Shown here piece after piece: positions 17,733-25,030 of a DNA stretch of 64,000 bases. The position numbers were made by a program, and so were the translations under genes. Under the pieces are notes generated by a model that was given only the letters and a program-made list of their open reading frames with translations, was not told the origin of the DNA and made no database searches. How positions within the stretch are numbered: the stretch's first letter is position 1; each line of letters opens with the position of its first letter. Where the stretch lies: contig JAURGK010000002.1 of the NCBI GenBank assembly GCA_030833845.1, forward strand, positions 62,001-126,000, in the 5' to 3' direction. Source of the DNA: Crocinitomicaceae bacterium. GTDB lineage: Bacteria; Bacteroidota; Bacteroidia; Flavobacteriales_D; Crocinitomicaceae.

Positions 17733-17808
17733 GCAACCAAAAACACCTTGCATACGTTCTTGTAAAAAGGACAATGCATTGTTCATTTTGGTTTTAATTA
17801 TCTTGCAG

Positions 17809-17840
17809 AAAAACCTGGAATTCTATTCCAGGTTTTTTTT
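17809..17840. terminator. Bidirectional intrinsic terminator
   Basis: A 12-bp perfect stem (17809-17820 with 17826-17837) encloses a TTCTA loop and is flanked by an A-tract on one side and eight T on the other. It serves the plus-strand acidic protein gene and the minus-strand AddB-like gene, whose stop is at 17839. Confidence 0.9.
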
Positions 17841-20649
17841 ATGTACAAAATTGACAGTATTCTGCTTTTGGATTGTGTTCAAATGGAATAGAGGGGTCTA
17901 AAAGCATATTTACCAAAGATTGAATCCCTTCGTTGAATAGTTCTGGAACTATGCTTAGGTCGGTGTTTTTATCATAGGAAAGGATGAATTCTTCTTGACT
18001 ATTGATTAAGGATACAATTTTGGCTGCTGAGGGCAGCATGCCATATTTGCCTTGGAACAACATTGTATAAAGGCAAAGTTGAAGGCTGTGTTTTGGTTTA
18101 GTCAGGTTGGTATAGGCATCATTTTTTGCCTGCATTTTAACTTCTTCAGGTTTTACCTTCCCTGATTTATAATCAATAACTCTGTAATGCTTGTTTCCTA
18201 TGCGATCAATTCTATCAATATAGCCAATCAAGTGTACGGGAATTTGACTTTCTCCAAATTCAACCAATTGGGTAAGTTCTAGTTTGGCCTCAAGTTGCTC
18301 TATATAAAGCGGTTCGGTTAATTGAGAAATAAAATCGAGGTCATTGATGAGGTTTTGTTTGGTGAGGTCTAGGGCCATCTCAAAACTCAACATGTTCTTA
18401 CCCTGCTCAAATAATGCGGCATTTTGGTCAAAATAATCCAAAAATTTTTGCCGCAAAATAGCCGGAAAACTAGTAATCATTTTGGCAATATCTTGTTTGG
18501 TAACCGGTCCCGGTGCTGGACTTTTTTGATTGCCGTATTTATCCTTTTGTGCAAATGGTGTGTACAATTCCTCAAGACAGGCATGGATGAGAGAACCAAA
18601 GGTACTGGCTTGGAGGTCTTCTTCTACTTCCTCATCTTCCCCAAATTCAACTACATATCGGTAATAAAAATCTAGAGGGCAATTTGCAAATTTACGCAGT
18701 GCCGATGCCGATACCCCTTTTTGAAAATAATTCAGGATGCGTTCTTGAATGGCTATAGTTTTGGGGACACTGGTATGGACTTGCTGTTGTGTAGCAGATG
18801 GAATTTGATAAAAATATTCTTGCCACTTGACCTTCGAATTATTTGCCCGCCATTCCATTTCTAACTGAAGCAAATACCTGCTTTTCTCTTGACTACCAAG
18901 CACTTCACTTGCCGATGTATAAGTAAAGGTAAGTTGATTGGCATGGTGAAGAAGTCTGTAGAAGTGTTGAGCAAAAAGACCTTGTTTGTCTCGGTTGTTG
19001 GGCATTCCAAATGCGCTTCGTAGATCCATTGGAATGATACTTTGAATGGGGTTATTGGGCGGCAATTTCCCTTCGTTCATTCCTAATACATAGACCTGAT
19101 CAAAGTCTAAAAGTCGGGTTTCAAGTAATCCGGTGATTTGAAGACCTTCAGTAGGACTTCCTAGATAGGCTAAATGTGTGCGTGTCCAGTGTTGGTAAAA
19201 GAGTTTTTTGAAACTTCCGAGTTTCATTTGTGGAAACGATGCATCAAAAAACAGTTCAAACTGACGACAAGCCGTTTCAAAAGATAGAATTGCAGTACGT
19301 TCAAAATCATTTGCCTCTGGAATGCATTGCAATAAGAAGGCATTCATTTGCCTCAAGCAAGCAAGCCCCTCGGCCCAATTCTCTTGCCAAGGCTTAGAAA
19401 GTAAGGCAAGTAAGGCAAGGATATTTTCAGGCAAAGGTAGTTTTTGGGTATTTTGAAAAACCCTGTTAAATTGGATAGTTTGTTTTTCAACTTTTGCAAG
19501 TTCTTTTTGAGTTTGTTGGTCAAATGCCAACGAAACAAATGCATGATGGCAAAATCTTTGAAAGTCTTTGTAATAGCAGGCTTGTGTTTTAAACTTTTGC
19601 TGATTTTCCTGAAATTGAAAACAAAGATCAATCCATGTGCGCATAGGGGTTTGATCTAAAGGTAGCCCCAAGGTAATATTGGCTTGACCAACCTTTTTTG
19701 GAATGTTGCGAATTGCGGCGTGTACCAAAGATTCATCAGCCAATAAAACGAGCACCTCACCCCAATTACTTGTGGCAAGTTCACTTAGTTCGGTAGCCAG
19801 CACTTTGACCTGACCAATATGCTGTGCACATTCAATGACTTTTACATCATAGGCCTTGTTGGCAAGGTTTTGGATTAAATTCGTAGGCTTAGGGAGTCCG
19901 AAAAAAGCATTGTTTTTGCGTTGAAAATGCCCTGCTTCATGGAATTTATTATCGTAATAGTAGGTGTCTGAATCGATGATAAATTCCGCCTGTTTTTTAT
20001 CAATAAGGTGCTTTATAAATTTTTGTTCGGCCAAAGAAAGCGCATTGAATCCTGCAAATATGAAGTATTGGTCCGAGTCAAAAAATGTGGCGGGTTGTTG
20101 GGCAAGTTGCCTGTATGCCTGGGCTTTGGTGCAAGTATGGGCTTCACTTAAGACCTGTTGTAAGCCGCGATGAAGTTTAGGAATCATTTCCCAAAAAAGC
20201 ATGAATTTTTTTTGAGCATCAGAATATTCTGCCTCCTCTATTTGCCAGCTCTCTAGGGCTTTGATAGATGCCAAATTCTGGTAGAGTTGTTGTTCGTCGA
20301 TTAGATACCTGTCAATGTCGTCAAAGTCAGAGAGCATGATAGGCCCCCATGACAAATAATCATCAAATGTCAGCGCTTGCTCTTGGACCAACTCTTGGTA
20401 AACACCATACAACATGAGCAAAACCTGAGTTGGATGAGCAATGCGCTTATCACAGAGACGCACTACCCACTGATCAATGGTATAAATTTGAGGTGAAATT
20501 AGTGGCCCACTATTTAATTTGAAGAGTGCATTGCTGAGGTATTTTTTAGCCCGTTCAGAAGGAAGGATCACAAAAAGGTGCTGTGGCGAAAACTCTTTTT
20601 GTAAAATAGTGGAAGCAAGCTGATCTAAAAATTTCATTTTATGGCTCAT
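17839..20649 (-). CDS. AddB-like PD-(D/E)XK nuclease protein
   Basis: 936 residues. The N-terminal two thirds resemble the inactive helicase-like part of AddB/RexB. The C-terminal third is a RecB-type nuclease: SLIHACLEEL with the leading His, then GYIDRIDRI, then VIDYKSGK (Asp and Lys of the active site) at about 820-850. It likely processes double-strand DNA ends for recombination together with an AddA-type helicase-nuclease, which is not in this window. An iron-sulfur motif is expected in AddB; here FANCPLDF supplies one Cys, but the C-terminal cluster is reduced to EYCQFCT before the stop, so the last Cys is missing. It follows the TraB-like gene by 6 bp. Confidence 0.85.
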   Translation of the reverse strand: MSHKMKFLDQLASTILQKEFSPQHLFVILPSERAKKYLSNALFKLNSGPLISPQIYTIDQWVVRLCDKRIAHPTQVLLMLYGVYQELVQEQALTFDDYLSWGPIMLSDFDDIDRYLIDEQQLYQNLASIKALESWQIEEAEYSDAQKKFMLFWEMIPKLHRGLQQVLSEAHTCTKAQAYRQLAQQPATFFDSDQYFIFAGFNALSLAEQKFIKHLIDKKQAEFIIDSDTYYYDNKFHEAGHFQRKNNAFFGLPKPTNLIQNLANKAYDVKVIECAQHIGQVKVLATELSELATSNWGEVLVLLADESLVHAAIRNIPKKVGQANITLGLPLDQTPMRTWIDLCFQFQENQQKFKTQACYYKDFQRFCHHAFVSLAFDQQTQKELAKVEKQTIQFNRVFQNTQKLPLPENILALLALLSKPWQENWAEGLACLRQMNAFLLQCIPEANDFERTAILSFETACRQFELFFDASFPQMKLGSFKKLFYQHWTRTHLAYLGSPTEGLQITGLLETRLLDFDQVYVLGMNEGKLPPNNPIQSIIPMDLRSAFGMPNNRDKQGLFAQHFYRLLHHANQLTFTYTSASEVLGSQEKSRYLLQLEMEWRANNSKVKWQEYFYQIPSATQQQVHTSVPKTIAIQERILNYFQKGVSASALRKFANCPLDFYYRYVVEFGEDEEVEEDLQASTFGSLIHACLEELYTPFAQKDKYGNQKSPAPGPVTKQDIAKMITSFPAILRQKFLDYFDQNAALFEQGKNMLSFEMALDLTKQNLINDLDFISQLTEPLYIEQLEAKLELTQLVEFGESQIPVHLIGYIDRIDRIGNKHYRVIDYKSGKVKPEEVKMQAKNDAYTNLTKPKHSLQLCLYTMLFQGKYGMLPSAAKIVSLINSQEEFILSYDKNTDLSIVPELFNEGIQSLVNMLLDPSIPFEHNPKAEYCQFCT

Positions 20650-20655
20650 TGCAAG

Positions 20656-21876
20656 TTAATCAAACCATACTTTTTCAAAGAAGGATTGAGGCCTATTTGA
20701 ATGTAAGAACTTATTTCCACCATAGCATTTTACGACGGCAAAATAGGTGTCCGAGAAAATTAATTGCACATGATTTAAACCTTCGGGGTAGGTATCCGAA
20801 AGACCTTGATAAATCTGTGTGCCATTGTCGAGTGCCTTCTTGGTGATCTTACCTGAAGGAGGTGGATTGATATAAATTCGTGCGATTTGATCTTGTGAAC
20901 TGAGTGAATCCATGGGGTATATAGTTACCTCATAGGTGTTGCCCTGGCCCAATTCTCTGTATAGATAGCGGGTCGAGCCATCTTCTTGATTGATTCGAAT
21001 AGGTTTGCCTGGAAATTTTGCAACCAAGCCTGTCGGGGTGTCAATTTGGATGTATTCGGTAGATTTTTGAAGCTTTGTTTTGCTGGCAACTGGCACGCTG
21101 CTAATTTGCCATTGTACTGGCCTAATTTTGTAGCCCTTGTAATGCAGTAATTGAATAAGCCCCCCGTCTCCTCCTAAATGACCAGCCCCCACGGCACAAA
21201 AAAACGATTCGTTCAATTTGAGCATTTCAATGAGTGAATCACGGATGTGTAAATTTCTATTGACAATAATTTGCTCGTACAATCCTTCTTGAACAGAAAG
21301 ATAAGATTTCATAAAACGGTTCAAAGCTTCAAGATCACCGCGCAAATACAATTCAAGCATTTTATCTTGGGTAAATGAATTGATTTGGTTATTGAAGACA
21401 TCGCGTTCATATAGTTTGAAATTGATGGCCAAAGTATATTGATCTATAATGGTTTCAAGGGCCCTAACAGGCTTTCCGAATTGCGCTGCCAATACTTGAA
21501 AATAGGCATCTAAGAACTGAGGCATGCCATCTTCTGAGCCATAGAGTGTCTTGGAGCTTTCTTCGGAATTTGTGTAAGATTTTCCTTGGTCGTCAAAGCG
21601 TGTTTGGGGAAGTTTATTGCGCGTATCGAATTCTGTAAAAAGTTGATAGATATCAGTTTCAAGAATAACCTTACTGGCTTTATCAAAGGCAATATAAACA
21701 CTGTCCGAAAGTGCAAAAAGTGCCCGGTCATTGGCATGTAACGTGCCAAAAAGGTAGGATTTAAGCTGACTATTGGGGTGGGTTATTTCCCAGAGCAACT
21801 CTTTTTCTTGAGGGCCACTTTGGGCGGTTCCTAAAATAGGTAGCAGAAGCAAAAAGGATCTGAAAATAAAGCGCAT
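20656..21876 (-). CDS. TraB/GumN family protein
   Basis: 406 residues with a signal peptide (about 1-19, ending ILGTAQ). The TraB/GumN domain (about 25-265) is marked by YLFGTLHA near the N-terminus, VILETD, and GAGHLGGDGGLIQLL. The family has a fold linked to Tiki-type metalloproteases, and the conserved GTxH, ETD and GAGH motifs are all present, so a periplasmic or secreted peptidase activity is plausible. The C-terminal 130 residues are an unassigned beta-rich domain. It is probably the first gene of an operon with the AddB-like gene. A perfect -7 box ends exactly 4 nt before the start. Confidence 0.87.
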   Translation of the reverse strand: MRFIFRSFLLLLPILGTAQSGPQEKELLWEITHPNSQLKSYLFGTLHANDRALFALSDSVYIAFDKASKVILETDIYQLFTEFDTRNKLPQTRFDDQGKSYTNSEESSKTLYGSEDGMPQFLDAYFQVLAAQFGKPVRALETIIDQYTLAINFKLYERDVFNNQINSFTQDKMLELYLRGDLEALNRFMKSYLSVQEGLYEQIIVNRNLHIRDSLIEMLKLNESFFCAVGAGHLGGDGGLIQLLHYKGYKIRPVQWQISSVPVASKTKLQKSTEYIQIDTPTGLVAKFPGKPIRINQEDGSTRYLYRELGQGNTYEVTIYPMDSLSSQDQIARIYINPPPSGKITKKALDNGTQIYQGLSDTYPEGLNHVQLIFSDTYFAVVKCYGGNKFLHSNRPQSFFEKVWFD

Positions 21877-21880
21877 TATT

Positions 21881-21888
21881 CAAAAATA
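21881..21888 (-). promoter_or_regulatory. -7 promoter box 4 nt before the TraB/GumN gene
   Basis: On the minus strand TATTTTTG, perfect TAnnTTTG, ends exactly 4 nt (AATA) before the ATG at 21874-21876; predicted leaderless transcript. The box lies just before the stop codon end of hutI (21890). Confidence 0.65.
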
Positions 21889-21889
21889 G

Positions 21890-23122
21890 TTAAATAAATA
21901 CTCGCTGTATGTGATTTTCAGTATAGGCGTAGGCTAAATAAGCCAATGAAGGAATTTCTTTAGTTAAAAGTATAGGCGACTTTCGACCAAGTGCTATTTT
22001 ACCGTGGGTGTCTTGTAGTTCCATGGCCGCTGCCGCATTGATAGTAAGGGCATTAATAGCCGCTTGTGGAGTCATCTTCATTTTGATACATGCCAAAGAT
22101 AAAATATGCATGAGGTCATAACTTGGCGCCGAACCTGGGTTAAAATCGCTGGCCAGCGCAACAATAGCGTCGGCATCCATAAGTTCATTAGCGGCACCAT
22201 AAGGAATCGAAAGAAAATGAGAACACCCTGGTAAAAGCGTAGCAATACAAGTACTCTTGGCTAAGGTGTCGATATCTATTGCATCTATTTCTTCGAGGTG
22301 GTCTACCGAAATGGCACCTTTTGAAATAGCAGCGGGTACACCACCAAGCACAGAAAACTGATTGACATGCACTTTACCTTTGAGCCCATGCTTAGCGCCG
22401 GCTTCGAGCATCATATTCATTTGCTCCACACTGAAATAACCTCTTTCACAAAAAACATCAATGTATTGGGCCAAGTTTTCTTTGGAAATTTGAGGCAAGA
22501 CATCTTCAATCAGCATATGTAGATAACCCTCAGGATTATTCTTGTATTCAAGGGGCAAGGCATGGGCACCAAGAAAGGTTCCTTTGATAGCAATCGGAAG
22601 GGTTTCTTTTAGTTTTTTAATAACTCTTAGCATTTTTATTTCGCCTTCGGCACTGAGTCCATATCCTGACTTGATTTCTATGGCTCCGGTGCCTGCAGCA
22701 ATCATTTTTTCGATGCGTGCAATAGCTGCAGTGTAGAGTTCATCTTCAGACATATTTTGAAGTTTGGCAGCCGAGTTGAGTATGCCACCACCTCTACTTG
22801 CAATTTCTTCATAGCTCAGCCCGTTTATCCGATCCACAAACTCTTCTTCACGGCTAGTGGCAAAAACCGTATGGGTATGAGAATCAATAAAAGCAGGAAG
22901 CACATAACAATTGGAGGCGTCAATTACCTCAACTTCTCTCCAGTCAATTATTGCGGGAAATTCACTCATTGGGCCGTAGGCAATGACCTCATTATCCTCT
23001 AGGGCCAAATAAGCATTTTCTAACACAGGTAGTGTTTGCATTTGCTTTCCTCGCCTTACTGTTGGCAGCTCTTCACCAGCCTGTACAAGGCCTTTGATGT
23101 TTTTTATAAATTGTTTACGCAT
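21890..23122 (-). CDS. hutI: Imidazolonepropionase
   Basis: 410 residues from ATG 23120-23122; an in-frame GTG at 23132-23134 is only 2 nt after a near -7 box (TATCTTTA), so the ATG is preferred. Amidohydrolase features are clear: the metal-binding HTHTVFATSRE segment, KVHVNQFSVLGG, SVDHLEEID and the Asp-containing ALASDFNPGSAP. It hydrolyses 4-imidazolone-5-propanoate to N-formimino-glutamate in histidine breakdown. No hutH, hutU or hutG is nearby, so the pathway genes must be dispersed or partly absent. Confidence 0.95.
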   Translation of the reverse strand: MRKQFIKNIKGLVQAGEELPTVRRGKQMQTLPVLENAYLALEDNEVIAYGPMSEFPAIIDWREVEVIDASNCYVLPAFIDSHTHTVFATSREEEFVDRINGLSYEEIASRGGGILNSAAKLQNMSEDELYTAAIARIEKMIAAGTGAIEIKSGYGLSAEGEIKMLRVIKKLKETLPIAIKGTFLGAHALPLEYKNNPEGYLHMLIEDVLPQISKENLAQYIDVFCERGYFSVEQMNMMLEAGAKHGLKGKVHVNQFSVLGGVPAAISKGAISVDHLEEIDAIDIDTLAKSTCIATLLPGCSHFLSIPYGAANELMDADAIVALASDFNPGSAPSYDLMHILSLACIKMKMTPQAAINALTINAAAAMELQDTHGKIALGRKSPILLTKEIPSLAYLAYAYTENHIQRVFI

Positions 23123-23193
23123 AGGGATATTCACTGTAAAGATACGGTCAATTTCGACTTAAATTCGCTGCTTTGAAACAAAGAATTAATCTC

Positions 23194-23553
23194 ATGAAAC
23201 ACGATGAACTCGGCAAATGGGGAGAGGCTTATGCCTTAAATTACTTGCTCCAACTCGGTTATATACTGCAAACAAAAAATTACCGCTTCAATAGGATGGA
23301 AATTGATTTGATCATGACCGAGGGGCAACAATTAGTGATGATTGAGGTTAAGACTAGGCATTCAGCTGAGTTTGGTGAGCCATGGCGGGCTGTCAATTAT
23401 GGCAAGCAAAAGCAAATTATTAGGGTGGCCAACTATTATACCAAAGCCATTCAATGGCCCCACGAAGTACGCTTTGATGTAGTGTCTATTGTGCACAACA
23501 GTAACCACACAGATCTTACGCATATTCAAAACGCCTTTTATCCTCGCGCCTGA
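23194..23553 (+). CDS. YraN family (UPF0102) nuclease-fold protein
   Basis: 119 residues from ATG 23194; the in-frame TTG at 23173 is unlikely. It has the YraN layout: GKWGEAYALNYL at the N-terminus, then YRFNRMEIDLI and MIEVKTR, which supply the E-D-ExK residues of a restriction-endonuclease-like fold. The function is not established; a role in DNA metabolism or transfer is often proposed. It is a single gene, divergent from hutI, with its stop 9 bp from the convergent lpdA stop. Confidence 0.9.
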   Translation: MKHDELGKWGEAYALNYLLQLGYILQTKNYRFNRMEIDLIMTEGQQLVMIEVKTRHSAEFGEPWRAVNYGKQKQIIRVANYYTKAIQWPHEVRFDVVSIVHNSNHTDLTHIQNAFYPRA

Positions 23554-23562
23554 GTCATTGGA

Positions 23563-24960
23563 CTACACATGCAAAGCACGGTCAGCGGTAGCGGCAAGGG
23601 CGGCTTCTTTGATTGCTTCAGAGTAAGTAGGGTGCCCGTGGCAAATGCGTGCAATATCTTCAGCTGAGGCGCGGTATTCCATAGCTGTCACGGCCTCCAT
23701 GATGAGGTCAGCTGCTCTAGGGGCAATCATGTGAACACCTAAAATTTCATCGGTGGTGGCGTCGGCTAATATTTTGATAAAACCACTGGTATCCATACTG
23801 GCACGCGCCCGTCCCAAAGCCTTGATTGGGAAAGAACCTGCTTTGTATTGTCGCCCTGAAGCTTTTAATTCTTCTTCAGTTTGGCCAACTGCTGCAATTT
23901 CTGGCCAGGTATAAACGACCCCAGGTATGAGGTTGTAATTGATGTGCGGTTTTTGCCCCGCAATTTGCTCGGCTACAAAAACGCCTTCTTCTTCGGCTTT
24001 GTGAGCCAACATCGCACCACGCACCACATCACCAATTGCAAAAATATGTGGTTGTGCAGTTTGAAGGTGGTCATTGACCTCAATTTGGCCGCGTTGGTTT
24101 GTTTGCAGGCCTGCGTTTTCAAGTGCTAAACCTTCGGTATATGCTTTTCTACCTACGGCAACAAGGCAGTAATCCGCTTCTAAAGATACTTGTTCACCCT
24201 TTTTATTTTCAGCCGTAAGCACGACACTTTTACCCTTATTTACAACGCCCAATACCTTGTGTTCCATATGGAATTTGAAGCCCTCTTTCTTAAGAATTTT
24301 GGTAAATTCTTTGCCAATACCCGCATCCATGCTAGGTAAAATACTAGGTGCAAATTCAATTACTTCAACGCTTGAACCCAAGCGCGCGTAAACAGATCCG
24401 AGTTCTAAGCCGATGACACCACCGCCAATAACCAAAAGCTTCTTTGGTATTTCAGTCATGTTGAGGGCCTCCGTAGAGGTAATGATTCTTTTTTTGTCGA
24501 TTTCCATTCCAGGGAAATAGTTGGGTTTACTTCCCGTGGCAATGATCACGTTTTTAGCATTAATTTTTGTTGTTGTTTGGCCAATAACTTCAAGGGTGTG
24601 AGCGTCTACAAAACGACCTAGGCCATGTAATACGGTGATCTTATTTTTATCCATCAAAAATTTAACACCTGCACAGGTTTGGGAAACAACTTCATTTTTG
24701 CGCGCAATCATTTGACTCAAATTAGCTTTCAGCCCTTTGAGTTCAATTCCATGTGTCTGAAAATTATGTTGTGCATTGTGGAAATGCTCCGAAGAATCTA
24801 GGAGCGCTTTTGATGGAATGCACCCCACATTGAGGCAGGTGCCTCCGAGAGTGTTGTATTTTTCAATCAAGGCTGTTTTAAGCCCAAGCTGAGCACAGCG
24901 CAAAGCGGCAACATAGCCTCCAGGCCCTGAACCAATTACTACCACATCATAAGTTTCCAT
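23563..24960 (-). CDS. lpdA: Dihydrolipoyl dehydrogenase
   Basis: 465 residues, the standard length. The FAD motif GSGPGG is at 10-15, the redox-active disulfide at Cys42 and Cys47 (GGTCLNVGCIPS), the NAD-binding motif GGGVIGLELG in the middle, the second FAD segment AIGDVVRG, and the C-terminal catalytic HGHPTYSEA. It is the E3 component that reoxidises lipoamide in pyruvate, 2-oxoglutarate or branched-chain dehydrogenase complexes and in glycine cleavage. It is monocistronic, divergent from the PKD-domain T9SS gene, with both promoters in the 70-bp gap. Confidence 0.97.
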   Translation of the reverse strand: METYDVVVIGSGPGGYVAALRCAQLGLKTALIEKYNTLGGTCLNVGCIPSKALLDSSEHFHNAQHNFQTHGIELKGLKANLSQMIARKNEVVSQTCAGVKFLMDKNKITVLHGLGRFVDAHTLEVIGQTTTKINAKNVIIATGSKPNYFPGMEIDKKRIITSTEALNMTEIPKKLLVIGGGVIGLELGSVYARLGSSVEVIEFAPSILPSMDAGIGKEFTKILKKEGFKFHMEHKVLGVVNKGKSVVLTAENKKGEQVSLEADYCLVAVGRKAYTEGLALENAGLQTNQRGQIEVNDHLQTAQPHIFAIGDVVRGAMLAHKAEEEGVFVAEQIAGQKPHINYNLIPGVVYTWPEIAAVGQTEEELKASGRQYKAGSFPIKALGRARASMDTSGFIKILADATTDEILGVHMIAPRAADLIMEAVTAMEYRASAEDIARICHGHPTYSEAIKEAALAATADRALHV

Positions 24961-24975
24961 CGCACAAATTTTTTA

Positions 24976-24983
24976 CAAATTTA
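24976..24983 (-). promoter_or_regulatory. -7 promoter box for lpdA
   Basis: On the minus strand TAAATTTG, perfect TAnnTTTG, ends 15 nt before the lpdA ATG. A second, one-mismatch box (AAAATTTG at 24965-24972) lies at the 4-nt spacing seen at other genes here, so the start site could be either. Confidence 0.5.
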
Positions 24984-25010
24984 CTGTTTGTCCACGAACA
25001 ACCAAAGTCT

Positions 25011-25018
25011 TAAATTTG
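25011..25018 (+). promoter_or_regulatory. -7 promoter box for the PKD-domain T9SS gene
   Basis: TAAATTTG, perfect TAnnTTTG. Its last three bases form the in-frame TTG that opens the longest frame, so that TTG cannot be the start; the next start-type codon is GTG at 25031, 12 nt after the box. Confidence 0.6.
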
Positions 25019-25030
25019 CGTTATAGTACT

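Noticed and set aside
17771..17782. A 12-bp perfect palindrome (ACAATGCATTGT) downstream of the acidic protein gene
   Set aside because: It lies between a stop codon and a terminator, away from any promoter, and palindromes of this length are expected occasionally; no second copy was noticed.
23123..23134. GTG start for hutI at 23134
   Set aside because: It sits 2 nt after a near -7 box; the ATG at 23122 gives a normal N-terminus.
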